Shown here piece after piece: positions 26,470 through 34,566 of a stretch of DNA of 64,000 bases (position 1 is the stretch's first letter; each line of letters opens with the position of its first letter). A model generated the notes under the pieces. The model was not told where the DNA came from. It was given only the letters and a program-made list of their open reading frames with translations, and did no database searches. The stretch comes from Burkholderiaceae bacterium (GTDB lineage: Bacteria; Pseudomonadota; Gammaproteobacteria; Burkholderiales; Burkholderiaceae), in the NCBI GenBank assembly GCA_947462685.1, contig CANHPL010000003.1:1-64000 (forward strand). The letters run 5' to 3'. Made by a program: the position numbers and the translations under genes.

Positions 26470-28384
26470 TGCAAGCATCCACAACATTACTATTAAGAAA
26501 GGCTCCTTGAGGGCATTGAACATATCTCAAATTGTTAGTTGTGCCTATCTGGGCGAGATTGTCCGACCTAATTGCCATTGGAGCATTTATTACAGATGCG
26601 CTAGATGAATTATCAATTGCTAAAAAAGCAATCATATCGTCCTGATCAACGCCATCGCCTGAAACTCCAATCGCGCCAAGTAGAACGCCAGCTGAGTTAT
26701 AAATTGGCATTCCGCCCGGGAAAATTTGTATGCCATTATCAATGCCAACCGAAGTACTTGTACAGGAATTAACAGCAATATTAGTGATTTTGCTACTGAC
26801 AAGATCTAGCTGTAAACCCACATTAAAGGGTGACCAACGTGTCATTGCAGATAGCGGTCCTCGCGAATTCGCATTAATGCCATCGGGAAAATATGGTCGG
26901 TGAATATTACCAATCGCACGTGCGGAAAATGCATAATTACTTTGAAAACTAAATGTCGGTGAAAAGAACACCGAAGCATGTCTACTGTCGCTCGAGCTTG
27001 AAATATAATTTGCGAGTAAATTGAGGGCATTGAGATTATCGTAGGCGGATAGAGCGCCTACATTTCTATAAACAGTCGATGCTTCATAAGAAAAAAAGGC
27101 GGCAGTTCTTGCCTTTTGTAGAGAAACATCGATACCAAAAATAGGTGCGTCCTGAGTTCTTGCAATTCCCAAGGTATTTCCCTTAGCATCTACAACCGAA
27201 ATCGTAACTTGTGCTGCTGAGTTGAGTGGCCGCCTAATTTGAGCGCGTGTTTGATTTGCCACATTGAGGCCTTGTTGCAATAAAGTTTTCACTTGAGTAT
27301 CGCTTAAAGAGGATGTGGGCGATGTGATGTAAGGCAGGCTTTGCGAACTCGTATTATTTAAGCGATATTGCGATCCAGACGAATCAACTAAAACATAACC
27401 ATTTTGGGATGTGTAAGTATTTGAAGGATCTGCTGTGATACCAGAAGAAGAAGTTCCATACGCAGTGCCTGCGAATACTCCTGCTCCTGTATAAAAATTT
27501 GAAACAGCTGCATAAGCTCCACCACTTAGAGCGGTAGAGGAAGGAGTTTTTAGATAGCTGTCTGCATCGGAGTATCTCAAAGTCACTCCACCTGCCGTAA
27601 TTTTATCTGCGCGAATACAATCCTGAGGTGTGTAACCAGTAGACGCCGATTGAGCAATAATTTCCGGAATACTATAATCAATATTGGTAGGGTCTAAATC
27701 AATTGAATAAGTAGGATTGCCTCTTGTTACAACCCCAATACCCCCAACCACCATACCATTTTTATACAGTGGAAAGCCCCCTGGGTCAGCGGCTAGACCT
27801 AAAGGGGAAGCGCGTGGACCTGCTCCAATCGTAGTACCCTTTTGCACAAGGTCACCACATGCCAATTGACTAAATTGAACGCCATACAAAGGGCCTGATG
27901 AAGCGTTTGAAATCGTTGGAATGAAATGGTCTTGAATAATAAATCCAGCAGTTCTAGTTGAGAAGGCATTCCCACTAGAGGATAAATAAGCGCCGGTAAT
28001 TGCCTTAGTAATTGCAGCTAATTTTGAATCTACACTCACTTGTTCGAGACCGTTACCGGAAGGAATTGCGGTATTGGAGGTAATAGTAACGTTGTAATCT
28101 GCGGCAGTTAAATATCCACTACCCGTAGTATTCATTTGATAGACAGCTAAAACGTTTCCTACACGATCCACGACAGCTATCGTTGAACTCTCGTTAAGTG
28201 TTTTTGTAACATTAACCGCCTGCTGAACAATGGTAGAAACATCTGCAGAAGAGAGGCTTTGCTGTGAAAATGGATAAGTTGTACAACCCCCGCTATAACT
28301 AGTTCCATCATCACCACCACCCCCACCACCTCCACAGCCATATAGCGTGCAAGTAAAAAGGATAACTAAAAAAATTCTGAGCAT
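26459..28384 (-). CDS. Lipoprotein with two GlcG/HbpS-like haem-binding domains
   Basis: A 641-residue lipoprotein. The lipobox L-Y-G-C ends a short signal peptide at Cys17, and the Cys is followed by seven glycines as a flexible tether. Two GlcG/HbpS (DUF336-type) domains are visible, about residues 40-230 and 355-600. Each has I-A/S-V-V-D near its start and a late G-G-x-P-x-Y-x-x-G segment leading to G-A/G-I-G-V. HbpS proteins bind haem or corrinoids and sense redox state, and GlcG-like proteins are small cofactor binders. Its position between a decahaem cytochrome and the barrel protein suggests a haem-handling or cytochrome-docking role. It overlaps the barrel gene by 11 bases. Confidence 0.8.
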   Translation of the reverse strand: MLRIFLVILFTCTLYGCGGGGGGGDDGTSYSGGCTTYPFSQQSLSSADVSTIVQQAVNVTKTLNESSTIAVVDRVGNVLAVYQMNTTGSGYLTAADYNVTITSNTAIPSGNGLEQVSVDSKLAAITKAITGAYLSSSGNAFSTRTAGFIIQDHFIPTISNASSGPLYGVQFSQLACGDLVQKGTTIGAGPRASPLGLAADPGGFPLYKNGMVVGGIGVVTRGNPTYSIDLDPTNIDYSIPEIIAQSASTGYTPQDCIRADKITAGGVTLRYSDADSYLKTPSSTALSGGAYAAVSNFYTGAGVFAGTAYGTSSSGITADPSNTYTSQNGYVLVDSSGSQYRLNNTSSQSLPYITSPTSSLSDTQVKTLLQQGLNVANQTRAQIRRPLNSAAQVTISVVDAKGNTLGIARTQDAPIFGIDVSLQKARTAAFFSYEASTVYRNVGALSAYDNLNALNLLANYISSSSDSRHASVFFSPTFSFQSNYAFSARAIGNIHRPYFPDGINANSRGPLSAMTRWSPFNVGLQLDLVSSKITNIAVNSCTSTSVGIDNGIQIFPGGMPIYNSAGVLLGAIGVSGDGVDQDDMIAFLAIDNSSSASVINAPMAIRSDNLAQIGTTNNLRYVQCPQGAFLNSNVVDACNGK

Positions 28385-29862
28385 TATTTGCTCTTCTCTG
28401 CGTTCAAAAGATGAGGGATTTGCGTGCTACTGCTCTTTAATTCCCCTGGGAGCTTTTTTTGAAGGCTTAACTGCTCAGGCTTCATATGAAAACTATGACA
28501 AGTCCCACAATCAGCCGAAACCCTTTGTTGAGGGGGTGCCGAAGTAGCATGACAGTCCTTACACACTTTAATATCAGGCATCAGCACTTCGGATGATTTT
28601 TTAGAACTCGTTGCTTTGTGACAAGTCGAACATTCAGAAACAGCATGGGCTGAATGACTAAAGTTGGCTTGGGGCATCCAATTGTGTTGAGGGGATACTG
28701 CCGCAATACTCCATTGGGGAAGATCTGCGCCAGATGTACCCACTTTTCCAGGGCCAGTCAGGCGTTTTACGTCATGACAAACATTACAGGATGTTTTTTC
28801 AAATAACTCTACAGCAGCGGCACTGGCTTGAGCTTTATCGTCCATCCCCATTTTAGTAAATGAAACTTTAGATGGGTCTCTTTCTCCGGGACGACCAATC
28901 GTAATGAGCGGCATTAATGGCTCCGTTTGCGAAGGCATGCCATGCAATTTGGTGTAACTATAAAACTCTCTAAGGGTAGATAAGACGGCGTCTACAGGTC
29001 CATGCGGAACTTCCCTATTAAATAAGGTTGGCTCAAATTTTAGCGCGTGACAACTTTGGCAATTTTTTTCGAAGCTAACAGGTTTAAAGCTGAGTTGATC
29101 GGTGGTTGGCTCATGGCAATTAGCACATCCTACTTGTACCTTACCTTTGGGGCTACTCACACCCTCCTTAGTTAAATGAACATCATGCGGAAATTTCAAT
29201 CCTGAATTTTCATTTAATACTTCATTCTCTTTTAGACGAACGCGCTTGAATTGTGAGGTAGTAAAGGAGTTATCAGCAATTTGAACTTTAAAGTTTGGAT
29301 GCATCTCAGAAAAATCACTTACATTTTCTACTAATGTATCTTTAACATTTGCTTTCAAATTTTGATGGCAAGAAGCGCATTCTTTTTGAGTAAAGTGTTT
29401 ATTTTGCTCAACCAAACTAAATGAACCATTATGGTCTTGGTGACAAGTTGCGCAGCGAACATTTAAGCCATCCATTTGAGGATGTTTTGTCAAAACATGA
29501 TCGCCAATCTTTTGATGACATGTCAAACAATCCTGATCTTTTACACGTTGAAAACTTGCCGAATGACATACCTTACAATCATTTGCCCATGCTTTATGAG
29601 AATTAGATAATGGCCCTGGGTTCCAGATTTGATCTAATGACCACAGAGAAGGGCTAGGCTGTTGAGAGATATTTTGGGTAGCTCTTTTTTGAAGCAAATA
29701 GGAAGAATCGTCGCCCACAATACTAGCAACAAGCGGCAATATAAAACAAGCAATAGCTATAACACTAAATAAAATCCAGGACCAAAACCTTCTTCCTGCT
29801 GAAATAGTCTCTAACTTCTTTAACTCTGCAATGATCGGTAAATCTGACTGATGATTTTCCAT
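28384..29862 (-). CDS. Membrane-anchored decahaem cytochrome c
   Basis: A 492-residue protein with one N-terminal transmembrane segment (about residues 28-50) and a periplasmic domain carrying ten CxxCH motifs: C-K-V-C-H, C-L-T-C-H, C-A-T-C-H, C-A-S-C-H, C-A-N-C-H, C-Q-S-C-H, C-N-V-C-H, C-S-T-C-H, C-K-D-C-H and C-G-T-C-H. There is no cleavable signal peptide by eye. It is second in the operon, six bases after the haem-b-like gene and one base overlapping the lipoprotein gene. I infer that it takes electrons from the membrane partner and passes them across the periplasm, much as CymA/NrfH-type or larger quinol-linked cytochromes do. Confidence 0.9.
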   Translation of the reverse strand: MENHQSDLPIIAELKKLETISAGRRFWSWILFSVIAIACFILPLVASIVGDDSSYLLQKRATQNISQQPSPSLWSLDQIWNPGPLSNSHKAWANDCKVCHSASFQRVKDQDCLTCHQKIGDHVLTKHPQMDGLNVRCATCHQDHNGSFSLVEQNKHFTQKECASCHQNLKANVKDTLVENVSDFSEMHPNFKVQIADNSFTTSQFKRVRLKENEVLNENSGLKFPHDVHLTKEGVSSPKGKVQVGCANCHEPTTDQLSFKPVSFEKNCQSCHALKFEPTLFNREVPHGPVDAVLSTLREFYSYTKLHGMPSQTEPLMPLITIGRPGERDPSKVSFTKMGMDDKAQASAAAVELFEKTSCNVCHDVKRLTGPGKVGTSGADLPQWSIAAVSPQHNWMPQANFSHSAHAVSECSTCHKATSSKKSSEVLMPDIKVCKDCHATSAPPQQRVSADCGTCHSFHMKPEQLSLQKKLPGELKSSSTQIPHLLNAEKSK

Positions 29863-29868
29863 AGCAAA

Positions 29869-30702
29869 TTACCAATAAAAAAATACAGAAAAAATATGGG
29901 CAGTTAAACACACTAAAAGCCCGATAGAAAGTGGCACATGAAATAAAAGCCATATACCAACTAAAGTTTTTAACCTTATGAATTCTCGAATGATCTTCAA
30001 TTGATTCAGTCGTTTCGTCATCAAAAGATATAAGCCTCTTGCGGAGGATTCACCATTTAAAAATAATGCCTCCAACTGATCCATTGCTTTGGAAGTTTTA
30101 GTTCCAGATACATCCACATGATATTTGTCCCGCCAAGAGTGAATAATTGATTCGCCAGCTGCAGCTTCAATCATTTTCTTGGCTGAAACTTTAATGGCAT
30201 TACCGTCGGGAAGAGCTTCTAACATTTGAGAAGCGCTTTCATCAATCTCAATGAGCAATTGACCATGTTGTAAAAGCGTCTTACTATTTAATAACTCACT
30301 CATTAATGATGGGTAACTCATGTACATATAGACACCCCAAATACCAGATAAAACCACTAACATGGTTAATACATAGGCTAAGGTATGGATATTGAAACCA
30401 AACTGAAATCCTGTATGTAATGTGGCGATAATAATTAAACTCAAGCCTAACCAAACATGTGCTGAGAGCCAATACTTTAAATCGCCTAAATTGCTCTTAT
30501 AACTTCTCTTGCGAACGCCGAAGAGTGTTAAGAAAATAATAATCAACGCGCCTAGAGTTCCGAGGGTATACCCCAGCCAAGTTCCGCCATTAGGTGCTAC
30601 ACGAGGGGTGTCAATAGCATAAAATCCGATTGCAAAAATACACAACAATCCTACTAGCTTTAAATACAAATAATTTGACAGGTTAAGTATATTTTCTTTC
30701 AT
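29869..30702 (-). CDS. Integral membrane protein, probable di-haem cytochrome b
   Basis: A 277-residue inner-membrane protein and first gene of the cytochrome operon. Hydrophobic segments lie near residues 12-30, 40-62, 80-97, 105-130 and 240-275. Four membrane histidines (S-A-H-V-W-L, A-T-L-H-T-G, L-F-H-V-P-L and L-T-A-H-I-F) could form two bis-His haem b sites, as in cytochrome b561 or ferric-reductase-like proteins. A soluble helical stretch of about 100 residues separates the third and last hydrophobic regions. I see no close named family. As the only multi-pass protein in the operon it is the likely quinone-side entry or exit point for electrons. Confidence 0.7.
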   Translation of the reverse strand: MKENILNLSNYLYLKLVGLLCIFAIGFYAIDTPRVAPNGGTWLGYTLGTLGALIIIFLTLFGVRKRSYKSNLGDLKYWLSAHVWLGLSLIIIATLHTGFQFGFNIHTLAYVLTMLVVLSGIWGVYMYMSYPSLMSELLNSKTLLQHGQLLIEIDESASQMLEALPDGNAIKVSAKKMIEAAAGESIIHSWRDKYHVDVSGTKTSKAMDQLEALFLNGESSARGLYLLMTKRLNQLKIIREFIRLKTLVGIWLLFHVPLSIGLLVCLTAHIFSVFFYW

Positions 30703-30972
30703 ATTTCTAGTATCTTAAGGAATAATTAATCATACAGTCGAGCATGGTAATAAAATCATCTGTAATTCCGCATTATTATTTTTATGACTCATTTTGGTGC
30801 GGTTTTTTTAAAAAAGTTGAAGAAATATACAATAATTTAGTATATTAACTCAAAATTGTTACGAAATTGTAGTATTAATACTTTAGTATGATGTTTTGTT
30901 TCTAATAATTTAGTTATTAAGACAAGTTTTTCAAATCCAAGTAGGCTAAAACAACAGGTTCAAGGTAAATTT
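30703..30972. promoter_or_regulatory. Divergent promoter region: cytochrome operon versus bdhA
   Basis: This 270-base AT-rich region drives the seven-gene leftward cytochrome operon and the rightward PHB/acetoacetate genes. It contains the perfect 12-base palindrome AGTATTAATACT at 30871-30882, followed directly by TTTAGTATG; the octamer TTTAGTAT also occurs about 46 bases upstream. These could be operator half-sites. No gene is visible, and no TGTGA-N6-TCACA CRP-type site was found by eye. An AAGGT ribosome site precedes the bdhA start. Confidence 0.4.
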
Positions 30973-31755
30973 ATGTTAAAAAATAAAACGGTTTTAATTA
31001 CAGGCTCAACAAGTGGTATTGGTTTGGGTATTGCTCAAGGTTTTGCAAAAGAGGGTTGTAATTTGATTCTCAATGGTTTCGGAGATGCCGCAGAAATCGA
31101 AACAATTCGTAGCGGTCTTGAAAAAGAATTTAATATTCGCGTCATATATGATGGCGCGGACATGAGTAAAGCTGATTCTATTGAACAAATGATGAACCAT
31201 GCGGCCAAAGAGTTTGGCGGCGTAGATGTTCTAATCAATAATGCAGGTATCCAGCACGTAAGTCCTATAGAAGAATTTCCTATCAATAAATGGGACGCAA
31301 TCATTGCGATTAATCTTTCTTCTGCATTTCATACCTCACGCTTAGCGATTCCTTATATGAAATCAAAAAAATGGGGCCGTATTATTAATATAGCCTCTGC
31401 ACATGCGTTAGTTGCCTCCCCTTATAAATCAGCCTATGTGGCAGCAAAACATGGCGTTATGGGATTGTCAAAAACGGTTGCCTTGGAAGTTGCTGAATTC
31501 GGCATTACTTGTAATGCAATTAATCCTGGTTATGTTTTAACTCCCCTGGTTCTTAAGCAAATTCCTGACACAGCAAAAGCTAGAGGAATGACTGAAGAAC
31601 AAGTCAAGAAAGATGTTTTACTGTATGCACAGCCTACAAAACAATTCGTAACGGTCGAGCAAGTGGCTGGTACGGCAATATTTCTTTGCTCAGATTCCGC
31701 TGCTTCTATTACTGGCGGCTCAATTAATGTTGAGGGCGGTTGGGTAGCGCATTAA
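30973..31755 (+). CDS. bdhA: 3-hydroxybutyrate dehydrogenase
   Basis: A 260-residue SDR that interconverts (R)-3-hydroxybutyrate and acetoacetate with NAD. It shows T-G-S-T-S-G-I-G near residue 10, N-N-A-G-I-Q-H-V near 89, the catalytic Ser in I-A-S-A-H, Tyr and Lys in S-A-Y-V-A-A-K near 155-159, and the C-terminal G-G-W-V-A-H. The I-Q-H-V and Q-P-T-K-Q-F segments are characteristic of this subgroup and the length is exact. Downstream genes for a patatin-like lipase and two acetoacetate-decarboxylase-family proteins fit PHB or ketone-body metabolism. Confidence 0.9.
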   Translation: MLKNKTVLITGSTSGIGLGIAQGFAKEGCNLILNGFGDAAEIETIRSGLEKEFNIRVIYDGADMSKADSIEQMMNHAAKEFGGVDVLINNAGIQHVSPIEEFPINKWDAIIAINLSSAFHTSRLAIPYMKSKKWGRIINIASAHALVASPYKSAYVAAKHGVMGLSKTVALEVAEFGITCNAINPGYVLTPLVLKQIPDTAKARGMTEEQVKKDVLLYAQPTKQFVTVEQVAGTAIFLCSDSAASITGGSINVEGGWVAH

Positions 31756-31762
31756 TATATTT

Positions 31763-31798
31763 CATGGGAGTTCAATTAAGCTTAATTAAACTCCCATG
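31763..31798. repeat. Near-perfect 36-bp palindrome after bdhA
   Basis: Two 18-base arms meet at an AAGCTT centre and pair at 17 of 18 positions (one C-A mismatch, 31773 against 31788). The outer arms are CATGGGAGTT and AACTCCCATG. It begins seven bases after the bdhA stop. There is no following T-tract, so it is not a classical intrinsic terminator. It could attenuate read-through into the patatin gene, protect the bdhA mRNA 3' end, or act as a protein-binding site. Confidence 0.7.
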
Positions 31799-31850
31799 CG
31801 TATGATGTAAGCTGAGACATTTCCTTTAACACTAAAAACTAGGTACAACT

Positions 31851-32960
31851 ATGAGCGCACTAAAAGGAACACAGGCTGCGAAAAAAACGACGAGAAGCCC
31901 AAGGACTACAAGACCAGCTGCAACTACTGCAACGGCAACTAATTCTAAGAAAAAAATTAATATTGCTCTTCAAGGAGGCGGTGCTCATGGTGCCTTTGCT
32001 TGGGGTATTCTTGATAAATTTTTAGAAGATGGCAGGGTCGAAATTGAAGGTATTTCAGGAACTAGCGCTGGCTCAATGAACGCTGTAGTCTATGCTTCAG
32101 GAATGATCAAGGGTCCTGAAGGAGCGCGTGAGGCATTACACAATTTTTGGAAAAAAATATCCGAGGCTGGCGAAAAGTACAGCTTGGTGAAATTAACTCC
32201 GCTCGAAAAAATGATGGGTAAAAAAATTGAAGACTCTTTTTTAAACCAATTTTTTAAGACAGTAATTCATAATTTTTCTCCTTATGAATTGAATCCGATG
32301 GATTTCAACCCTCTAAAAGATGTTCTTGAATCATGCGTAGATTTTGAAGAGCTAGAAAAACATGCAGTTACAAAGTTGTTTATTGCTACGACCAATGTTC
32401 GTACAGGAAAAGCTAGGGTATTTAATTCATCAGAAGTCACTTCTGATGTTATTTTGGCATCCGCTTGCCTGCCATTTTTATTCAAAGCTGTTCAAATCGA
32501 TGGAGAGAACTACTGGGATGGTGGCTACATGGGTAACCCAGTCCTGTACCCGTTGATTTATAACACCGTCTCAAAAGATATTGTTATTGTTCACATTAAC
32601 CCAATTGAAAGATTGAATTTACCTAAGACAGCGGATGAAATTGCAAACCGTGTTAACGAAATTACTTTTAATACGTCGTTAATTAAAGAACTGCGCGCAA
32701 TTCATTTTGTGCAAAAAATGCTCGATAGTAATATGCTCAAAGATGAGTACAAAAAGAACTTTAAAAACGTTCTAATGCACTCCATTCGCGCTGACAATGC
32801 TATGTCAGACTTGTCTGTTTCTTCGAAACTTCATTCCGATTGGGAATTTTTACAAATGCTGCGGGATAGGGGCAGAGTATATGCGGCTGATTGGCTGAAT
32901 GAGAACTTTAAACACCTGAACAATAGATCATCCGTTGATCTAGAAAAAGAATTTCTATAA
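31851..32960 (+). CDS. Patatin-like phospholipase with basic N-terminal tail
   Basis: A 369-residue patatin-family acyl hydrolase. The oxyanion glycines (Q-G-G-G-A-H-G-A-F), nucleophile elbow G-T-S-A-G-S near residue 71 and catalytic Asp in D-G-G-Y near 224 are all present. The first 40 residues are rich in Lys, Arg, Thr and Ala, with several K-K and T-R pairs and no signal peptide, so this is a cytoplasmic protein with a disordered cationic tail. Patatin-like proteins are often encoded beside bdhA in PHB-storing bacteria and could act at granule surfaces. The tail might bind granules or nucleic acid. The next gene starts 16 bases downstream. Confidence 0.9.
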   Translation: MSALKGTQAAKKTTRSPRTTRPAATTATATNSKKKINIALQGGGAHGAFAWGILDKFLEDGRVEIEGISGTSAGSMNAVVYASGMIKGPEGAREALHNFWKKISEAGEKYSLVKLTPLEKMMGKKIEDSFLNQFFKTVIHNFSPYELNPMDFNPLKDVLESCVDFEELEKHAVTKLFIATTNVRTGKARVFNSSEVTSDVILASACLPFLFKAVQIDGENYWDGGYMGNPVLYPLIYNTVSKDIVIVHINPIERLNLPKTADEIANRVNEITFNTSLIKELRAIHFVQKMLDSNMLKDEYKKNFKNVLMHSIRADNAMSDLSVSSKLHSDWEFLQMLRDRGRVYAADWLNENFKHLNNRSSVDLEKEFL

Positions 32961-32975
32961 CCTTATAGGCAAATT

Positions 32976-33731
32976 ATGAAGATTGATCAAATTCTAAAAC
33001 TACCATCCATGCCTGCGGCATGCCCAAGTTACCCTTTAGGTCCATACCGTTTTATTAATCGTGAATACATGATTATCACGTATGAAACTGACCATGAATT
33101 ACTTCGTGCAGCAGTGCCTGAACCTCTGATACCAAATGCAGAAGGCCATGTCCTGTATGAGTGGATTAAAATGCCAGACAGTTCTGGATTTGGTGACTAT
33201 ACCGAAAGCGGTATTGTGATTCCATGTACTTTCGAAGGAGAGCCGGTTAACTACACGGCGCAAATGTATCTGGATGACGAGCCCCCAATTTCAGCTGGTC
33301 GTGAAATATGGGGATTCCCCAAAAAATTTGCTTTCCCAAAGCTTGCGGTAAATTCTGATACCTTGACTGGTACCTTAAGCTACGCAAATCAATTGGTTGC
33401 AATGGGAACCATGGCTTATAAGCATCAGCCGTCTCCTGGGGGATTGGAAGCCATGAATAAAGCAATGACGAAGACAACTTGTGTGTTAAAGGTCATTCCT
33501 AACTACGATGGGAAACCAAAAATTTGTCAATTGGTAGCTTTTAATCTCATCGATATTTCGATCAAGGGCTCGTGGATTTCACCAGCTAGATTACAGCTAA
33601 TTCCTCACGTTAATGCGCCTGTCGCTGACTTACCGATTAAAAAAGTGATCGGCGGAAAACATTACATAGGGGACTTAACTTTACCGCATGGTCGAGTCAT
33701 GTTCGATTATGTTAAAGATCAAAAAAATTAA
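32976..33731 (+). CDS. adc: Acetoacetate decarboxylase family, active-site lysine present
   Basis: A 251-residue member of the acetoacetate decarboxylase family, which converts acetoacetate to acetone and CO2 through a Schiff base. The G-R-E-I-W-G-F-P-K-K-F segment aligns with the clostridial active-site peptide. Lys116 is the expected Schiff-base lysine and Lys117 its pKa-lowering neighbour. The S-D-T-L-T-G-T-L motif follows. The N-terminal Y-P-L-G-P-Y-R-F and R-E-Y segments contain the conserved arginine region. With bdhA upstream it could drain acetoacetate from PHB breakdown. A tandem paralogue follows after 20 bases. Confidence 0.88.
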   Translation: MKIDQILKLPSMPAACPSYPLGPYRFINREYMIITYETDHELLRAAVPEPLIPNAEGHVLYEWIKMPDSSGFGDYTESGIVIPCTFEGEPVNYTAQMYLDDEPPISAGREIWGFPKKFAFPKLAVNSDTLTGTLSYANQLVAMGTMAYKHQPSPGGLEAMNKAMTKTTCVLKVIPNYDGKPKICQLVAFNLIDISIKGSWISPARLQLIPHVNAPVADLPIKKVIGGKHYIGDLTLPHGRVMFDYVKDQKN

Positions 33732-33751
33732 TTTACTTTAGGAGTCTTTTC

Positions 33752-34492
33752 ATGAGAAAAGAAGATGTATTACAACTACCTTCAATGCCACTGCAGAGTC
33801 CAACATACCCAACTGGGCCTTTTAGATTCTTTGATCGTAAATATCTTATTATTAATTACAAAACTGATACTGACGCCATTCGTGAGGCGCTTCCTGAACC
33901 CTTAGAGTTGGATGGTGATCAAGTTTCAGTACAGTGGTTAGATCTTCCAGATGGGGAAGGGTTTGGTGCCTATTCAGCAGCGGCTCAAGTAATCCCTTGC
34001 AAATTCAAAGGTGAGCCTTGTAACTTTATCTCTCAAATGTATGTTAATAATACTTCTCCATTAGCTGGCGGGAGGGAGATTTGGGGTTATCCAATGAAAT
34101 TTGGTCATGCAAAATTAGCTACTAACGGTGATACTCTCACTGGCACTCTGGAGTATGCTTCCCAATTAACTGCACAAGGTACGATGACATACAAACATCA
34201 GGTTCATCCAGAAATTTTGAACCGGGAAAATATCATTCTTTCCAGAAAACAAGTCACTCTTAAAATTATTCCTGGCATCGATGGAACTCCTGAAATTGCT
34301 CAACTCATCGGAATTACTTTTGAAGACGTTAATGTATCTGGAGCCTGGATTGGAGATGCCCGACTTGACTTGCACCCTTCTGTTAACTGCACGCTAGCTG
34401 ATTTACCAGTTGAAAAAGTTTCAGGGGGGGTACATTTAGTCACTAGTATGACCTTACCCTATGGTCATTTATTGCATGACTATTTAACTTAA
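33752..34492 (+). CDS. Acetoacetate decarboxylase-like paralogue lacking the Schiff-base lysine
   Basis: A 246-residue paralogue of the preceding gene, similar along its whole length (Y-P-T-G-P-F-R-F, G-R-E-I-W-G-Y-P, G-D-T-L-T-G-T-L-E-Y). At the active site it reads Y-P-M-K-F, so Met115 replaces the Schiff-base lysine while the neighbouring lysine (Lys116) is kept. Some members of the wider superfamily work as hydratases or aldolases rather than decarboxylases. This copy may therefore have another reaction, use Lys116 instead, or act as a partner subunit. It has its own ribosome site (TAGGAG) before the ATG. Confidence 0.85.
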   Translation: MRKEDVLQLPSMPLQSPTYPTGPFRFFDRKYLIINYKTDTDAIREALPEPLELDGDQVSVQWLDLPDGEGFGAYSAAAQVIPCKFKGEPCNFISQMYVNNTSPLAGGREIWGYPMKFGHAKLATNGDTLTGTLEYASQLTAQGTMTYKHQVHPEILNRENIILSRKQVTLKIIPGIDGTPEIAQLIGITFEDVNVSGAWIGDARLDLHPSVNCTLADLPVEKVSGGVHLVTSMTLPYGHLLHDYLT

Positions 34493-34507
34493 CCATTTAT
34501 AGAGAAA

Positions 34508-34545
34508 TTGGGGTACGTTCCTCATTATCAAGAGACGTACCCTAA
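34508..34545 (+). terminator. Hairpin after the acetoacetate-decarboxylase pair
   Basis: An 11-bp stem with one G-U pair (TTGGGGTACGT with ACGTACCCTAA) and a 16-base loop, starting 15 bases after the stop at 34492. No T-tract follows, so termination efficiency is uncertain. Its position at the boundary between the PHB genes and the cyclic-nucleotide operon supports a terminator or boundary role. Confidence 0.5.
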
Positions 34546-34566
34546 GCTCATGAACATAAACTATTT

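Noticed and set aside
26470-26523. Upstream start for the barrel protein
   Set aside because: It lies within the lipoprotein gene; the ATG at 26469 gives a better signal peptide and the short overlap normal for this operon.
28255-28345. CAC/CCACC-rich run as a possible repeat element
   Set aside because: It is the poly-Gly tether codons of the lipoprotein read on the opposite strand.
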